The notes below the pieces were generated by a model. It was not told the origin of the DNA. It saw nothing but the letters and a program-made list of their open reading frames with translations, and searched no databases. A stretch of DNA of 64,000 nt. It comes from Neoscytalidium dimidiatum (taxonomy: Eukaryota > Ascomycota > Dothideomycetes > Botryosphaeriales > Botryosphaeriaceae). Positions within the stretch are counted from its first letter, which is position 1; each line of letters begins with the position of its first letter. The translations under genes and the position numbers were made by a program. Positions 23,501-35,172 of the stretch are shown piece by piece. Location of the stretch: contig CM074703.1 of the NCBI GenBank assembly GCA_037367355.1, positions 558,001 to 622,000 on the forward strand. The letters run 5' to 3'.

Positions 23501-23664
23501 ACATCGCTGCTTCCGAGTAGAGTGTCAGCAAGCTGCCAGCCTTGTGGAGACCGCTGAAGCTGCTGAAGACTCTTTTCTATGGAGCTGATGGTTGCTGGGT
23601 CTCCCGGTCGGTAGAGGCGTTTTACAAGGTCCTCGACCTCATCAAGGGACGCAACTACCTCCAT
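20522..23664 (-). CDS. Importin-beta family karyopherin (importin-13/Kap122-like)
   Basis: HEAT-repeat nuclear transport receptor. Model: complement(join(20522..20594,20666..21412,21463..22561,22629..23664)), 984 aa, introns of 71, 50 and 67 nt, all frame-preserving. The N-terminus (VEDLVKRLYRPGDPATI...LQQLQRSPQGWQLAD) followed by DVNVRFFGALTFTVKL is the Ran-binding importin-N module of the Kap122/Pdr6/importin-13 branch. Helical repeats with long Leu/Ala heptads fill the rest. The last exon gives ARGGTNTKTVAHNFWQKCRDMQR, resembling the terminal FW..CR motif of fungal members. The last acceptor is CATTAG; the closer CTAACAG would shift the frame, so the 3' end rests on that choice. Assignment to the subfamily is by eye. 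Confidence 0.82.
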
Positions 23665-24428
23665 GGCTGGGCTGAGATGAGCTTCTTCCGAGGCCTTTGA
23701 GAGTTGAAGAGCTCGAAGAAAAATTCCTTGAAAAAATCAGCGACTATGACGATTGAAGGAGGGGAGCATGTTGAGAGCCATGAATTGGAGTGGCGAGGTA
23801 AAATGTCATATGTCGACTTCAACAGGACGGCGCGTCAAACAAATAGGACCAGCTTGGAGATTTGCGGAAAGTAGCAGGCGTGAGGTGGACGTACAGATAT
23901 GGCTTGTGAAAGCTTCCGGGTGTCAGAGGGTTTCGCACAGCATCCGGGTAGAAGCAAGCGACGCTGGTGGATGCGAGGCAAGAGGATGCAGGATGCAGGT
24001 CAATGCCGAAAGTAGTTCTCGGCAGCTGCGAGGCTGCAAGGTCGGCCGCTGATTCCGCGAAAAAAAAATTTTCGCGCTTGCTGGAAGGCAGACGCGGTCT
24101 CCTGACGCCAGACGAAGTGGAAAGCCGCGAGGCGCGAGCATTCGCATGCGCGGCGGTGCTGGCGATAATTTGGAGCTGGTGGTGGACAGGAGCAAGCGGC
24201 GGGCGTGCGGGCGAGGGCGCGCTTGGGCCCTCTTCCGGTGCTTCTTGGCGCCGACCGCGGGGCACCAGGCTACCAGGCTACTAGGCTGCCCAGGGCACCA
24301 GGGCTCGTCGAGGGCAATGGCAGGTGGAGGGGAGCGCGCGGCGGGCGGCGTCACTTGCGCTGCCATCTGTCCCATGCTCGTCATCTGGCAGCTCCAACTC
24401 TACCTGCCCCACGTCTCGCCCGTCACGC
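23665..24428. promoter_or_regulatory. Divergent promoter region karyopherin / aminopeptidase P
   Basis: 764 bp between opposing starts, containing an A/T block (about 24058–24071). No other gene seen. Confidence 0.4.
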
Positions 24429-26785
24429 ATGCAATTTGTGCGCTTCTTCGCGCGCAACACTCACCCTGCTCCCAAAGCAATTCATGCCGGCGTAGCTGCT
24501 CTCTTCTTCAAGCGGCCCTTTCATTCCACCCTTCTGAGGCAAGCCACTGCCGACATGGAGACTGTCGTGACCACCGAGAGGCTGGCGCACCTGCGTCAGT
24601 TGATGCGTGACAACCAGGTCGACGTCTACAGTACGCCCGTGCGCCCAATTATCCACCTGTTCAGATGCTGATGTGGTTGCACCTTGCCATAGTTGTGCCG
24701 TCCGAGGATAGCCACCAGTCCGAGTACATCGCGCCGTGCGACGCTCGCCGAGGTTTGACGCCGTCCCGCCCGCGATAACGCCAACCGCGAATGCTCATTT
24801 CTCCGCGCAGAGTTCATCTCGGGCTTCTCGGGCTCCGCAGGAACGGCCGTGATCACCCTTGACAAGGCTGCCCTCGCCACCGATGGACGGTACTTCAACC
24901 AGGCCGAGAAGCAGCTGGACAACAATTGGGAGCTTCTCAAGCAGGGCTTGCAGGATGTCCCGACGTGGCAAGAATGGTAATGCTGCGCCCGTATGAGCTT
25001 CCGGGCACACTGCTGAAGCTTGCAGGACCGCTGATCAATCTGAGGGAGGCAAGACCGTCGGTGTTGATCCCACTATCATCACTGCATGTGAGTGCTGCGC
25101 TACGACGTGACCAGCTCTCTTCAATTGACACGATGCTAGCCGACGCTCGCAAGCTCGCGGAAAAGATTAAGAAGAAGGGCGGCGCCGACCTGAAGTCTGT
25201 CCGGGAGAACCTTGTTGACATCGTCTGGGGCAAGTCGAAACCTGCCAGGCCGAACGAAAAAGTTCAGGTCCAGCCGTATGAGCTATCCGGAAAGGAATTT
25301 AGCGACAAACTGTCGGATATCCGACAGGAACTGACAAAGCGTAAGAGCGCCGGCTTCGTCGTCTGTATGTATCCAATGCCCCGCTATCCAATATCATCAC
25401 TAAATTGCGTTCAGCTATGCTTGATGAAATTGCCTGGCTCTATAACTTGCGAGGCAACGAGTATGTTTTCCTACACCAGACCACCTTGAAAGCTCCTTTA
25501 ACGCTTCGTGCAGTATTCCTTACAACCCGGTCTTCTTCTCCTATGCGGTTGTCACTCCTGACGCCGCCACACTCTACATCAACTCCGACAAGCTCACCCC
25601 TGAGGTCAAAGCCCACCTAGGCGACGCCGTTGAAATTCGGCCGTACGACTCTATCTTCTCTGACATCGAGGCATTGAGCCAGGCGAATGCTTCCAATGGC
25701 GATGAGTCTGAAGTCCCTGCCCAGAAATATCTCATCTCTAACAAGGCCTCCTGGGCTCTCGTCCAGAGCCTTGGTGGGGATAAGAAGGTTGACGAGGTTC
25801 GGAGCCCTATTGCAGATTCGAAGGCTGTGAAAAACAAGATTGAGCTTGAAGGCATGAGGGCAAGCCACGTGCGAGACGGTGCCGCCCTGATCGAGTACTT
25901 CGCTTGGCTTGAGGATCAACTCATCGAAAAGGGAGTCAAGCTTGACGAGGTCGAGGCTGCAGACAAGCTGGAAACTATCAGATCGTGAGTTCATATGCCA
26001 AGGAAGTCAATTTGTAGCCAGGAACATTTACATGTTTTAGAAAACACGAGAAGTACGTCGGCCTTTCATTCGATACTATCTCTTCTACCGGTCCGAATGC
26101 CGCTGTCATTCATTACAAGCCAGAGCGGGGAAATTGCTCTGTCATCGACCCTAAAGCAGTATACCTTTGCGACTCGGGCGCGCAGTATCGCGATGGGACC
26201 ACCGATACAACCCGTACTCTGCACTTCGGTGAACCGACGGAGATGGAGAAGAAGGCCTACACTCTCGTCCTTAAAGGTAACATCGCGCTGGAAAGAGCAA
26301 GGTTCCCCAAGGGCACCAGCGGCTTCGCTCTCGACACACTCGCCCGCCAGTTCCTCTGGGCAGAAGGCCTTGACTACCGCCACGGCACCGGCCATGGCGT
26401 CGGTTCTTTCCTGAACGTTCACGAAGGCCCGATCGGCATCGGCACCCGCGTTCAGTACTCGGAAGTCCCCCTCGCGGTTGGTAATGTCATATCGGACGAG
26501 CCTGGTTACTATGAAGACGGCAACTTCGGCATCCGCATAGAGAACGTCATCATGGTCAAGGAGGTCGAGACGTCCCATAAGTTTGGTGACAAGCCCTACC
26601 TGGGCTTCGAGCATGTCACGCTCGTTCCCATGTGCCGCAAGCTGATTGACGAGACGCTGCTCACCCCGGCCGAGAGGACTTGGCTCAATGACTATCATGC
26701 TGAGGTCCGCGAGAAGACAGCACCGTACTTCAATAATGATCCCCTTACCTTGAAGTGGCTTGAGAGGGAGACACAGCCATACTAG
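24429..26785 (+). CDS. ampP: Xaa-Pro aminopeptidase P (peptidase M24B)
   Basis: Manganese metallopeptidase that removes an N-terminal residue preceding proline. Model: join(24429..24630,24693..24752,24811..24976,25026..25087,25140..25364,25415..25460,25514..25984,26041..26785), 658 aa, seven introns of 49–62 nt. Creatinase-type N-domain landmarks: [46 protein letters not shown]. The pita-bread catalytic domain has the metal ligands: two Asp in [17 protein letters not shown], His in [14 protein letters not shown], Glu in [11 protein letters not shown] and Glu in IRIENVIMV. The start at 24429 adds a 42-residue Arg/Phe/Ala-rich leader of mitochondrial type; a second in-frame ATG at 24555 would give the cytosolic form of about 616 aa, the usual length. 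Confidence 0.95.
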
Positions 26786-27157
26786 ATGGAGTATTTGAGT
26801 GGTTTGAGGGTGGGTATTCAGAGATAATTGGGTTGGATTGCGCGGGTTTCTGTGACCAGGGAGCGGTCTGCTTGGGTATGGATTGGTCTAGATACCATGT
26901 AGCATCAAATAGTTAGAATTGGACAATGAAAGGCTGACCATTGGGTATCTAATGGTTGATATGGGTAATGCAAATGACTTTTGTACATATTAAGTGCGTT
27001 ATGCTAACCTTGTCTCTCTTATGCTGCGTGGTATCTATCCTAATGATGCTATGCTTCTTCAACTATGCTTTCTTCTAAGCGCTATGCTCTAGCCATTCCA
27101 AATGCCTTTCACCCCTCAAAATGCATGCAATATACGCCAACTCATGCCTCCCATCAC
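26786..27157. terminator. 3' flanks of convergent aminopeptidase P and ORC2
   Basis: 372 bp between two stop codons, AT-rich compared with the flanking genes, consistent with 3' UTRs and polyadenylation regions. No gene seen. Confidence 0.35.
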
Positions 27158-29032
27158 TCACTCCACAAGCTCCTCCAGCAATCCCTCCAAATCCTCCCTC
27201 CTGAATGGCACCCACAGCCTCTCCACTCCGCCGACATCCTTCCTACTCTCAATCATTTGATGATCATGGAACTCCTTTAGTAGCGTCCGGAATCCCATCT
27301 CGTTGCTGCACACGAACTCCTCCACCGCCTTATGATACAGCACCCTATACTCGATCCCGACCACCGGCTGCTGCTGCACTGCCGCAGCCGCAGCCGCTTC
27401 CTTCGCCGCCCTCGCCTCTCTCCCCTTCCTGCTCGGTGTCTGTGGCACGTCCGCGAACCCGTCCTCGTCGTCCCGCGCCGCCTGCGTAGCTAGCGCCGCG
27501 GCAGTGCTGTCATCCTCGTCGTCGACGCTCGCGGCGAGCTGCTCGGCGACGAGGATGCGGAAGAGGGCCCGGGCGTTCTCGGGCAGCGAGCGCAGCACGA
27601 AGCCGACGCCGTCGCGGCCCTGGACGCGGCGGCCGCTGCGGCCGAGCAGGTCGTTGACGGCCTCGACGGCGTCGAGCTCGGTGGGCGCGAAGGGCGCAAA
27701 GGTCGTGCAGTCGTGGAAGAGGAAGCGGAAGGAGGAACGCGTGCCCAGGTCCCAGAGAAGCGGGAAGGTCGGTGTGTCGGCAGTGGCGAGGAGGGCGATG
27801 TGCGGGTGCGCAGCGAGCTGGGCGAGAAGCGTCTGGGTCGCGGCACGGCGGAGGGGGGGGCCGTCAAGGGAATGGAGTAAGAGGGTGAGAGGGTTGGGTG
27901 GGGGCTTAGTGGAGAGGGTGGTGAGGAGGAGGGTGTGGAGGAGCGGAGGCGTCGCCGGCAGCTTAACGCTTGATGGGAGGAGGGAGGAGAGAATCGTGGT
28001 GAGAATGTCTTTGGTCGTGAGAGTCGGGTTGTAGCCGTTGATCATGATGATTCGTGGGGACCTTTGATGGTTATGGAGGTGGGACGCGAAGTCCTCGGCC
28101 AGCTTCCGCTTGGATCCAAAACCATATAGACAGATGTTGAAGCCATTCTCCAGCTCGTAGACCCATTGGTCGAACGAACGGGAGTGCAACGAATGCAGGT
28201 ATTCCATGTCTTCCTCGTGCGGATCCTTGTACTTTTGCATTTGCGCGAAGTATTCGTCATGGTTCAGCAACAAGTGCGAAGGCAGGGTATTGTTGGAGGT
28301 CTTCGTTCCCCCAGGTCGGTTCTGCCAGAAATACTTCTCGTGCGGTGGAAGGTCTTGCGGCGGCGTCGGACTACGCTGCTTCTTGGTCTTGCTTCCCTTA
28401 GGTCTGCCTCGACCACGCTTAGTCGGCGTCTCAGGGACCGCTGTAGCTTCTGGTAGAGCATCCTCTTCCATATCCCCGCCCAACTCATCCGTTTCCTCCT
28501 CATCCCAGATCTGCCTGGCCAGGGTATCCTCGTCTTCTATGTCCTCGTCGCTCTGATCACCATTGGTGGTGCGCTGAAGTAGCCTTCGGGCGCTCTTTCG
28601 ACGAGCAGACCTGTCTGCATTCCGAACAATGGTAGGTGTGCCGTTGGGTGTCTCGTCCTCTCCATCATCATGATGCCTCAAAGATGTTGCGAATAGAACT
28701 TTACGCTGTGACCGAGGTGTCTCTATGCCGTTTACCTCTCCATTGGCTTGGACATCTCTTTTTACGCGCGCTAAGCTCTTCTTCAAGGTATCGGATGCGG
28801 TCTGGCGTTTGGAAAGCGTAGCTCTTTTCGAGGGCGTGATAGCTATTTCGTCTTCCTCCTCTTCGTCGATAGGCGTTGCGCGTCGTTTGCGCGGAGTAGT
28901 GTTCTCGTCCTCGGCGGCGGCTCGTTTCCTCTTCGCGCTGGCCATTGGCGGCGTCTCTGAGCGTTCCTGGTGTCTGAAGGAGTCGACAAGCGCGGAGAAG
29001 ACAGTGCGTTTGGCGCGTGAGCTCGTTGCCAT
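27158..29032 (-). CDS. ORC2: Origin recognition complex subunit 2 (ORC2)
   Basis: Subunit of the complex that marks replication origins and loads MCM. Intronless, 624 aa from the ATG at 29032; the open frame extends further upstream but without an ATG. The first 230 residues are charged and disordered and hold several CDK-type sites (TPRK near 46, TPSK near 66, TPTK near 202) and an AT-hook (KRGRGRPKGSK, about 205–215) for minor-groove binding. The ORC2 fold follows: DQWVYELENGFNICLYGFGSKRK is the degenerate AAA+ Walker A region, IIMINGYNP the next strand, and the C-terminal winged helix ends with ...HDHQMIESRKD and WVPFRREDL. An Ala/Gln-rich insert sits before the winged helix. Confidence 0.94.
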   Translation of the reverse strand: MATSSRAKRTVFSALVDSFRHQERSETPPMASAKRKRAAAEDENTTPRKRRATPIDEEEEDEIAITPSKRATLSKRQTASDTLKKSLARVKRDVQANGEVNGIETPRSQRKVLFATSLRHHDDGEDETPNGTPTIVRNADRSARRKSARRLLQRTTNGDQSDEDIEDEDTLARQIWDEEETDELGGDMEEDALPEATAVPETPTKRGRGRPKGSKTKKQRSPTPPQDLPPHEKYFWQNRPGGTKTSNNTLPSHLLLNHDEYFAQMQKYKDPHEEDMEYLHSLHSRSFDQWVYELENGFNICLYGFGSKRKLAEDFASHLHNHQRSPRIIMINGYNPTLTTKDILTTILSSLLPSSVKLPATPPLLHTLLLTTLSTKPPPNPLTLLLHSLDGPPLRRAATQTLLAQLAAHPHIALLATADTPTFPLLWDLGTRSSFRFLFHDCTTFAPFAPTELDAVEAVNDLLGRSGRRVQGRDGVGFVLRSLPENARALFRILVAEQLAASVDDEDDSTAAALATQAARDDEDGFADVPQTPSRKGREARAAKEAAAAAAVQQQPVVGIEYRVLYHKAVEEFVCSNEMGFRTLLKEFHDHQMIESRKDVGGVERLWVPFRREDLEGLLEELVE

Positions 29033-29341
29033 TCCTTTGGCCGGCGCAGCTTCGCGACGCGTCGGTGATCGGCGAGCCAATGGAAAGTCGTGGCCCAATC
29101 AGCCCGAAGCATTGACAGCGGCACCGATAAGGGCTCCGTCATCGGGCGAGCTTGGAAGTTTTCCGTGATGAGTCGCATGCGCGAAGTGTGAGTCTTCGAC
29201 CCCTCAGAACAGTCAGCCTCTTCTTCAGGGTCCAGTCGGAGCTTGAGCTTCGACTGTATAAGGTACTTCACTCGACTCTTATGCAATTGGACCCCATTCG
29301 CCACCTGCCGAAGGCTAACGCGCTGTCGCAGGGCCGTCAAC

Positions 29342-30771
29342 ATGGCTTCCTCTAAACCGTCCGCTTTGCAGCGCTTCGTCCCCGCCATGAAGAGCTTCGT
29401 GCGCAACTACTCTGCTCCGGGCGAGGGTTCCATCCCACCGGCCAAGCAGAAATATGTTCCTACTTCAGGCACCTATCCGAAGGGATTCCTCGCCTCCAGT
29501 GCGCACGTCGGCGTCAAGGCGTCGAATACCCGCTTCGATGACCTTGCTCTGATCGCGTCCGAGACGCCCTGCTCGGGAGCCGCTGTTTTCACAACGAACA
29601 AGTTTCAGGCCGCGCCGGTGACAGTCAGCAGGGATATGCTCAAGAGGAGGGGCGGCTCAGGCATTCGGTCGGTCGTCGTTAATTCTGGTTGCGCCAATGC
29701 AGTCACTGGGAAGGGCGGTATTGAGGATGCCATCGCCATGGGGCAGAAGGCCGACGAGTGCTTTGGTGGTGCGGACGATGGCAATGGTAGCCGGAGCATT
29801 GTCATGAGCACTGGTGTCATTGGACAGAGGTACGATGCGCAAACCTAATCCCGCCAGCCTTTCTGACGTTCATCTGTAGGCTTCCTATCCAGAAAATTAT
29901 CGACAAGATCCCCACTGCTCACCAAGGTCTTGGTAATGGCCACACCCACTGGCTGAAAGCTGCTCGCGCTATCTGCACTACCGATACCTTCCCCAAGCTC
30001 CTCTCCCGGCAATTCACGCTTCCCAACTCGCCTAATACTACCTATAGTATTGCTGGCATGACCAAAGGCGCTGGCATGATCCACCCGAACATGGCTACTC
30101 TTCTCGGCATCATCTGTACCGATGCTCCTATCGCTCCCTCCGCTCTGCGGCCCCTTCTCACTGCCGCCGTTACCAAGAGCTTCAACTCTATCTCGATCGA
30201 CGGTGACACGAGCACGAACGATACTGTCGCGATTCTGGCTAACGGCGCCGCTGGTGGTTCGGAGATCAGTTCCGCCTCCAGCACTGGCTACCCAGAATTT
30301 GAGAAGATCCTGACCGACTTTGCTGCGGACTTGTCCCAGCTTGTCGTGCGAGACGGTGAAGGTGCTACCAAGTTCGTCACGATCAGGGTCACCAACGCTG
30401 CTACCTACACGGATGCCAAGAAGGTCGCGTCAACGATTGCTCGCTCTCCTCTGGTCAAGACTGCACTCTACGGCAAGGACGCCAACTGGGGCCGCATTCT
30501 GTGTGCTACTGGATATGCGGAGGGTGTTGAAAGCGTTGTTCCTACCCAGACCAGCGTCAGCTTCATCCCCACTGATGGCTCAGATGAGCTTAAGTTGCTT
30601 GTCAATGGGGAGCCTGAGAAGGTTGACGAGGCGCGCGCTGCTCAGATCCTTGAAGCAGAGGACCTCGAGATTCTGGTTCGGCTCAGCGAGACTCCTGGTG
30701 AAGAGGCTGTCTACTGGACGTGCGATTTCAGCCACGAGTACGTCACGATTAACGGCGATTACAGGACGTAG
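29342..30771 (+). CDS. ARG7: Arginine biosynthesis bifunctional protein ArgJ (ornithine acetyltransferase)
   Basis: Mitochondrial enzyme that moves the acetyl group from N-acetylornithine to glutamate and can also make N-acetylglutamate. Model: join(29342..29829,29880..30771), 459 aa, one 50-nt intron. The leader (about 1–26; [24 protein letters not shown]) is a mitochondrial presequence. Landmarks: [41 protein letters not shown] spanning the intron, and the autoproteolysis site in [17 protein letters not shown], where cleavage before Thr yields alpha and beta chains and exposes the nucleophile. [13 protein letters not shown] and the C-terminal [13 protein letters not shown] are intact. Head-to-head with ORC2, 309 bp between the start codons. 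Called ARG7 in budding yeast and argJ in bacteria. Confidence 0.96.
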
Positions 30772-31175
30772 AACTGTTTCATCTTTTCTTTCATGGGCAA
30801 AAGCGATGTGTTTCTATGTAGCGAATTTTTTGGACAAAGCAAAGAGCAGCCATCGGCGCTCCGAATATATTTCTGTCGTACCACAATTGATAATCGGCCA
30901 CCGTGCATTGCGTTACCCGGATCCCTGATGCTGTGCGCCAATCAAGGAGCGCGGGTTGAAAGGCTGGGCGGATGAGGGGCAGGCCAGCGCAGGCACGGAG
31001 CAAGGCCAGGCGTGCGGCACTGACGCAGATCCGCGAAGGCGTCATCCCGCCTGCCCGCCGTCAGACTTCAAAAATATATGCCCAAGCCCGCCACCCCCGC
31101 CCGCTGCGAATTTCTCTTCCATAGCTTCCACCGGCCCATCATCTAACGCTAGACGACATCGAAGATCCATCCATC
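30772..31175. promoter_or_regulatory. Intergenic, promoter of acireductone dioxygenase gene
   Basis: 404 bp. An A/T run (31071–31079, AAAATATAT) about 100 bp before the start codon at 31176 could act as a TATA element. No gene seen. Confidence 0.35.
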
Positions 31176-31884
31176 ATGAGGGCTTACTGGTTCGACAACC
31201 TCCCGGTAAAGCTCCCCGCGCCCGAATTCTCGACCATTCATCTGCCCATACTTTCCCGGCCGCAAGACAAATCGCTAACACCCGATCGCAATGACGATAG
31301 GGCGACCAGCGCGCGCCCCACGACTCCGGCCGCGACGTGCCCGCTGAATATCTCGCCTCGCTAGGCATTCGTTACTTCCACTACCCGGACCTGGACTCGG
31401 TCAACGCGCTGGCGGCGCAGCGCAACTACAAGAACCGCGACGAGGTGACCATCTCGCCCACGACGCTGCCCGACTACGAGACTAAGGTTAAGAATTTCTT
31501 CGCCGAGCACTTGCACGAGGACGAGGAGATCCGGTACATACTCGACGGCGCCGGCTACTTCGACGTCCGCAGCGAGGGCGACGAATGGGTGCGCATCAGG
31601 CTCGAGAAGCACGACTTGGTGATCATGCCTGCAGGCATCTATCACCGGTTTACGACGGATGAGGCGAACGTGAGTGGGGTGCCCCTGCTTTGAAGGCGAT
31701 CAGTCGCTTTTTCTCTAGGTAAAATAGCGCTGACGACCGAGCTGCGCAGTACACCAAGGCGATGCGCCTCTTCCAGGACGAGCCTAAGTGGACGCCGCTG
31801 AACCGCGGTGAGGAGACGGACCAGAACAAGTACAGGCAGGATTACTTGAAGAACAGGTCCTCTCTCGCCGCCACCTCTGCGTAA
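31176..31884 (+). CDS. ADI1: Acireductone dioxygenase (ARD/ADI1)
   Basis: Metal-dependent cupin that splits acireductone to the keto acid precursor of methionine (iron form) in the methionine salvage pathway. Model: join(31176..31205,31301..31669,31750..31884), 177 aa, the usual length; introns 95 and 80 nt, phase 0. Exon 1 is 30 nt ([10 protein letters not shown]). The metal-binding motif [15 protein letters not shown] supplies two His and a Glu, and the fourth ligand is the His in AGIYHRF. YFDVR and the C-terminal [12 protein letters not shown] are also conserved. The family usually reads DQR.PH after the first intron, as seen here ([13 protein letters not shown]). No other methionine-salvage gene is in the window. 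Confidence 0.95.
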
Positions 31885-32522
31885 GCGTGGACAAAATGGT
31901 GGACCACGTGAGTAGTTTGTTGTATCTTCTGGAGATGGGTAGTTTTTCCTGGCGTCAGATATCCCAAGTATGAAATAGGTAAACAATCAGAAGGCTTTTT
32001 CAAAACGCAAAACGTTTCGGCCATAAGTTGAACCAAAAACTGAAGTCTACTCCGTCCCGGCGCATCGGTAATCACCCTGGCATATGCGGGATGTTACATC
32101 GCGCTAGCTTGGCTACATTTAACAAATGCTGCCGGTACTTTGGGATATATGCGGGATTGTTTATATACATCACCCGCATAGTTATTTCATGCAGGCGAAG
32201 ACCATCAGCTCCATATCTCTGAAAGATTTTTTTAAGATGAGACTTGTAGCTTCTATTGCCTCCCATTCACCTCCCACAATATCCCCCTTCGGTGCCTCTT
32301 CCCTACCAACTCCGCCAGCGACTTCCTAGCCTCTCCACCTTGTCCGCACCAGTGACATTACGCTGTCTTGATACGTCCCAGACTCCCGCGGGATGCTGTC
32401 CGCGATTGATCTCTGAAACGTTCCTTACGTATGAGTTACATCATCTACAATGACATCCTGCCAACTGTGAATCTCACACATCAATAAACGCCATATCTTT
32501 GCTTGGTATGCTACACGCTCTA
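31885..32522. other. Intergenic between convergent ADI1 and SEC15
   Basis: 638 bp, AT-richer than the genes. No gene seen. Confidence 0.4.
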
Positions 32523-35172
32523 TCAGTCCCTCCCAAATCCAATCCTGTTCATCAACTTGCCCGCCCTGCTAGTATCCGCAACAACACTCTGGCCCTGCGT
32601 AACCTTCTCAAGCAAGATGGCACCATGCTCTCTATCCACCCTGCCATACTTCTTGTTCCTCTGGCTGACATCAAAGAACTCGAGAGGGTCGTCCGCCTCC
32701 ATTAGCGCAACCGTCTGGAGCAACTCGTCAAGGTTCTCACGGAGGATGGGGTTGGCAAGCGTGTCGACGAAGGACGACAGGAACTGGACGTCCTGAGCGA
32801 GCGTCTTGATGGAGGCAGGCGAAATGCGCTTAACCGAATCATCAAGCGGGAGCGATAGGATCATGGCTCCGGCGTGAGACAGCGCGTCGAAGTAAATGAG
32901 CTCCTTGATCTCCGCAGGCAGGCCAAGGAGGACGGAGTTCATGATATTCGACAGATACCGCGTCAACTCTTGCATGTAGTTGCTGACTTCAGGTGCGGGC
33001 TTGGTGGATTCCCTGTTGGTGGTCAATACATCGATGCAGTATCAAAGGGCCACTTTTTTTTCTTTTTCTTTTCGATGAGACTTACCAGTCATACTCCGCT
33101 GTCTCAATGAGATCGTCGATCTTGCTGTTCACAAGTTCGAAGATCCTCTTCTCCGCAGTCTTCTTACCCGCGCGGAATGCCTCGGTGGCGTTCAGTACGA
33201 TGGGGCCAGCGGCGGCGCTTGAGGAGCGCGCTTCAAACAGAAGTACCTCGAGCTCTTTGCAGGCTGTCTCAAAGTGCTCCAGATTTGTGAGGATCTGGAC
33301 GATTTGGCCGGGATATTGCGAGCTAAGGCGGTCTACTAGCATCTGACAGACCTTCTCGCACAGTAATTCATCCAGAGACTACACGGTCTTAGTACAGTGA
33401 CACCCGGCGAATGAAACATGTTTGCGTACCTTCTTCAAAGTCTCATCAATGACTGTGGAGCGCTGAAAGTTATCATCCGAGAATAGGTACATCTGGTTGA
33501 GGAAGTTGCGAATGTCGATGCAGCAGAGCGGATACATCTGTGAGAACGGCAGCACGCAAGGGAATCTGGAGTCCAGTCAGCACACGAGTTGAGTAGACAT
33601 TGGAAGGTACGTACGTGAGCTCCTCCTGTGGCTTGTCGGAAGTGTACCAACTGACGTTGACGACCTTCTCGTACTCGTCCGGAGTCTGGATTGGCATCGG
33701 CATATAGTCGTCTGTGGACACAATTTCCTGGAAATCTTCGCTGAAACGCTTCTTGAGAAGCTGGGAATACTTCTCAAACAGTGTGAGAAGCAGGGCGTTG
33801 ATGCTCGATACGGAATATTCCCAGCTCTGTGCGGATTTAGCATTCTTTCCATGCAGGAACATACTATGGAAGGGGGAAAGGCGCTTACCTCCATGGTTTG
33901 CAGGAAAAGTGCGATTCTGCCCTTGATCCTTAGCAGCTTTTCGTCACTGTCCACAGTATGGAGAGCATTCGTGATCAACGCGATGGCACTCTGACACATG
34001 GAATCCCAGAGCTCGTCGACCTGATGGCGGTGTCAGCGCCTGACCCAACGTCTGCATAGCGATAGGCTCACGTCAACTGTCGTCCGCAGGTTTTCAGTCT
34101 TCCTCATGGTAGTCCTCTCAACAATAGCAAATCCCGCGATACTTTCCAGCAAGCTGCTCAAATCGCCATCCTCTTCGTCCAGAAGGTTAAGAGTGCTTGG
34201 AATGAGTAATTCTTTCTGCCGTCGCCTTGTTGCGGCGTATTCAGCCCGGAACTCATCACTGCGGCCTAGAGTCTCGTAGATATGCATCGCTTCGAACAGC
34301 GGGGAGAAATCGACCTTGATCTCTGTCTCATCATCGTTGAGAATATCGAACTCATCGCTCTCGTCGGCCACCAGTTCGATGGCGGAGTTCAACCTGAACT
34401 TGCTGAGGTACTTATCCTGCTTGACGCGCTCCTCATGTCTTGTGCGACGCATGTCGGTGTGATAGAAGGCAACTTCGCCCATATATTGAGAAGCTTCCCT
34501 GATACGGTATAACCAGGTGTTCAGATCCGTCATGACGGCCTCAGCGATGAGTCTTTGCGTCGCAGGCACAGACGTCTCGATCATTTCGGCAATCTTGTAA
34601 CGTGAAACTTCGCGCAGGTGGACGTTCTGTAACTCGTCCAAGGCTCTCAGCGCTGCGTAGTGGCTTTTCTTGGCAAGAAGGTCATGCACTTGGTTAGCCA
34701 GGCGCAAGACTTCGAGACACGCGTTGAGCGCTTTGGTTGCTTCGTCCACATTCTGACGCACTCCCCTCGCATCGACGAGAGCTTTCTTCTGCTCGGCAAG
34801 CTTCTCGGTACTGGCCTGAATAGACTGGCTCAAGTTGAGAATCTCTGCGGTCAGATCGACCGTACCTTCTCTCACGCGCAGCAACTGGTTGACGGAGTTG
34901 ACGAATTCCTGGTGATTCGAATTGCACATACGCTCGATATCGGCTTCCCGCGCGGCAGACACATGATTCAGAGCCTGAATGATATGGCCTGCGCGGTTCC
35001 CATCGTGCCGGGCATCTTTGAGTAGCGGCGCGAGCTGGTCGATGTAGTCCGCGTCGGAGGACGAAAGCGTAATCTGGCTGAATGAGCAGCTGGGCAACTA
35101 CGAGTTAAGGGGGCAGCGAACCTGCTGGACCGCGGTGGCCAGGTCGTCAGCGGGATCTATGGCAGCTGGCAT
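32523..35172 (-). CDS. SEC15: Exocyst complex component SEC15
   Basis: Exocyst subunit that binds the Rab Sec4 on secretory vesicles and helps tether them to the plasma membrane. Model: complement(join(32523..33012,33086..33378,33430..33565,33615..33826,33889..34020,34072..35073,35122..35172)), 771 aa, six introns of 48–73 nt, all frame-preserving. Exon 1 is 51 nt (MPAAIDPADDLATAVQQ). Clear landmarks: ALRALDELQNVHLREVSRYKIAEMIE, LIAEAVMTDLNTWLYRIREASQ, RLNSAIELVADESDEFD, the EYAATRRRQKELLIPS segment, IVSTDDYMPMPIQ, FPCVLPFSQMYPLCCIDIRNF, and the C-terminal helical bundle with KRIFELVNSKIDDLIETAEYDW. Length and domain order match fungal SEC15. Confidence 0.95.

Noticed and set aside
29033..29098. 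ORC2 start upstream of 29032
   Set aside because: The open frame extends to 29098 but its first codon is TTG; the first ATG is at 29032.
6137..31884. A metabolic gene cluster of PDX1, ArgJ and acireductone dioxygenase
   Set aside because: The genes belong to different primary pathways, are spread over 25 kb with unrelated housekeeping genes between them, and show no shared context.
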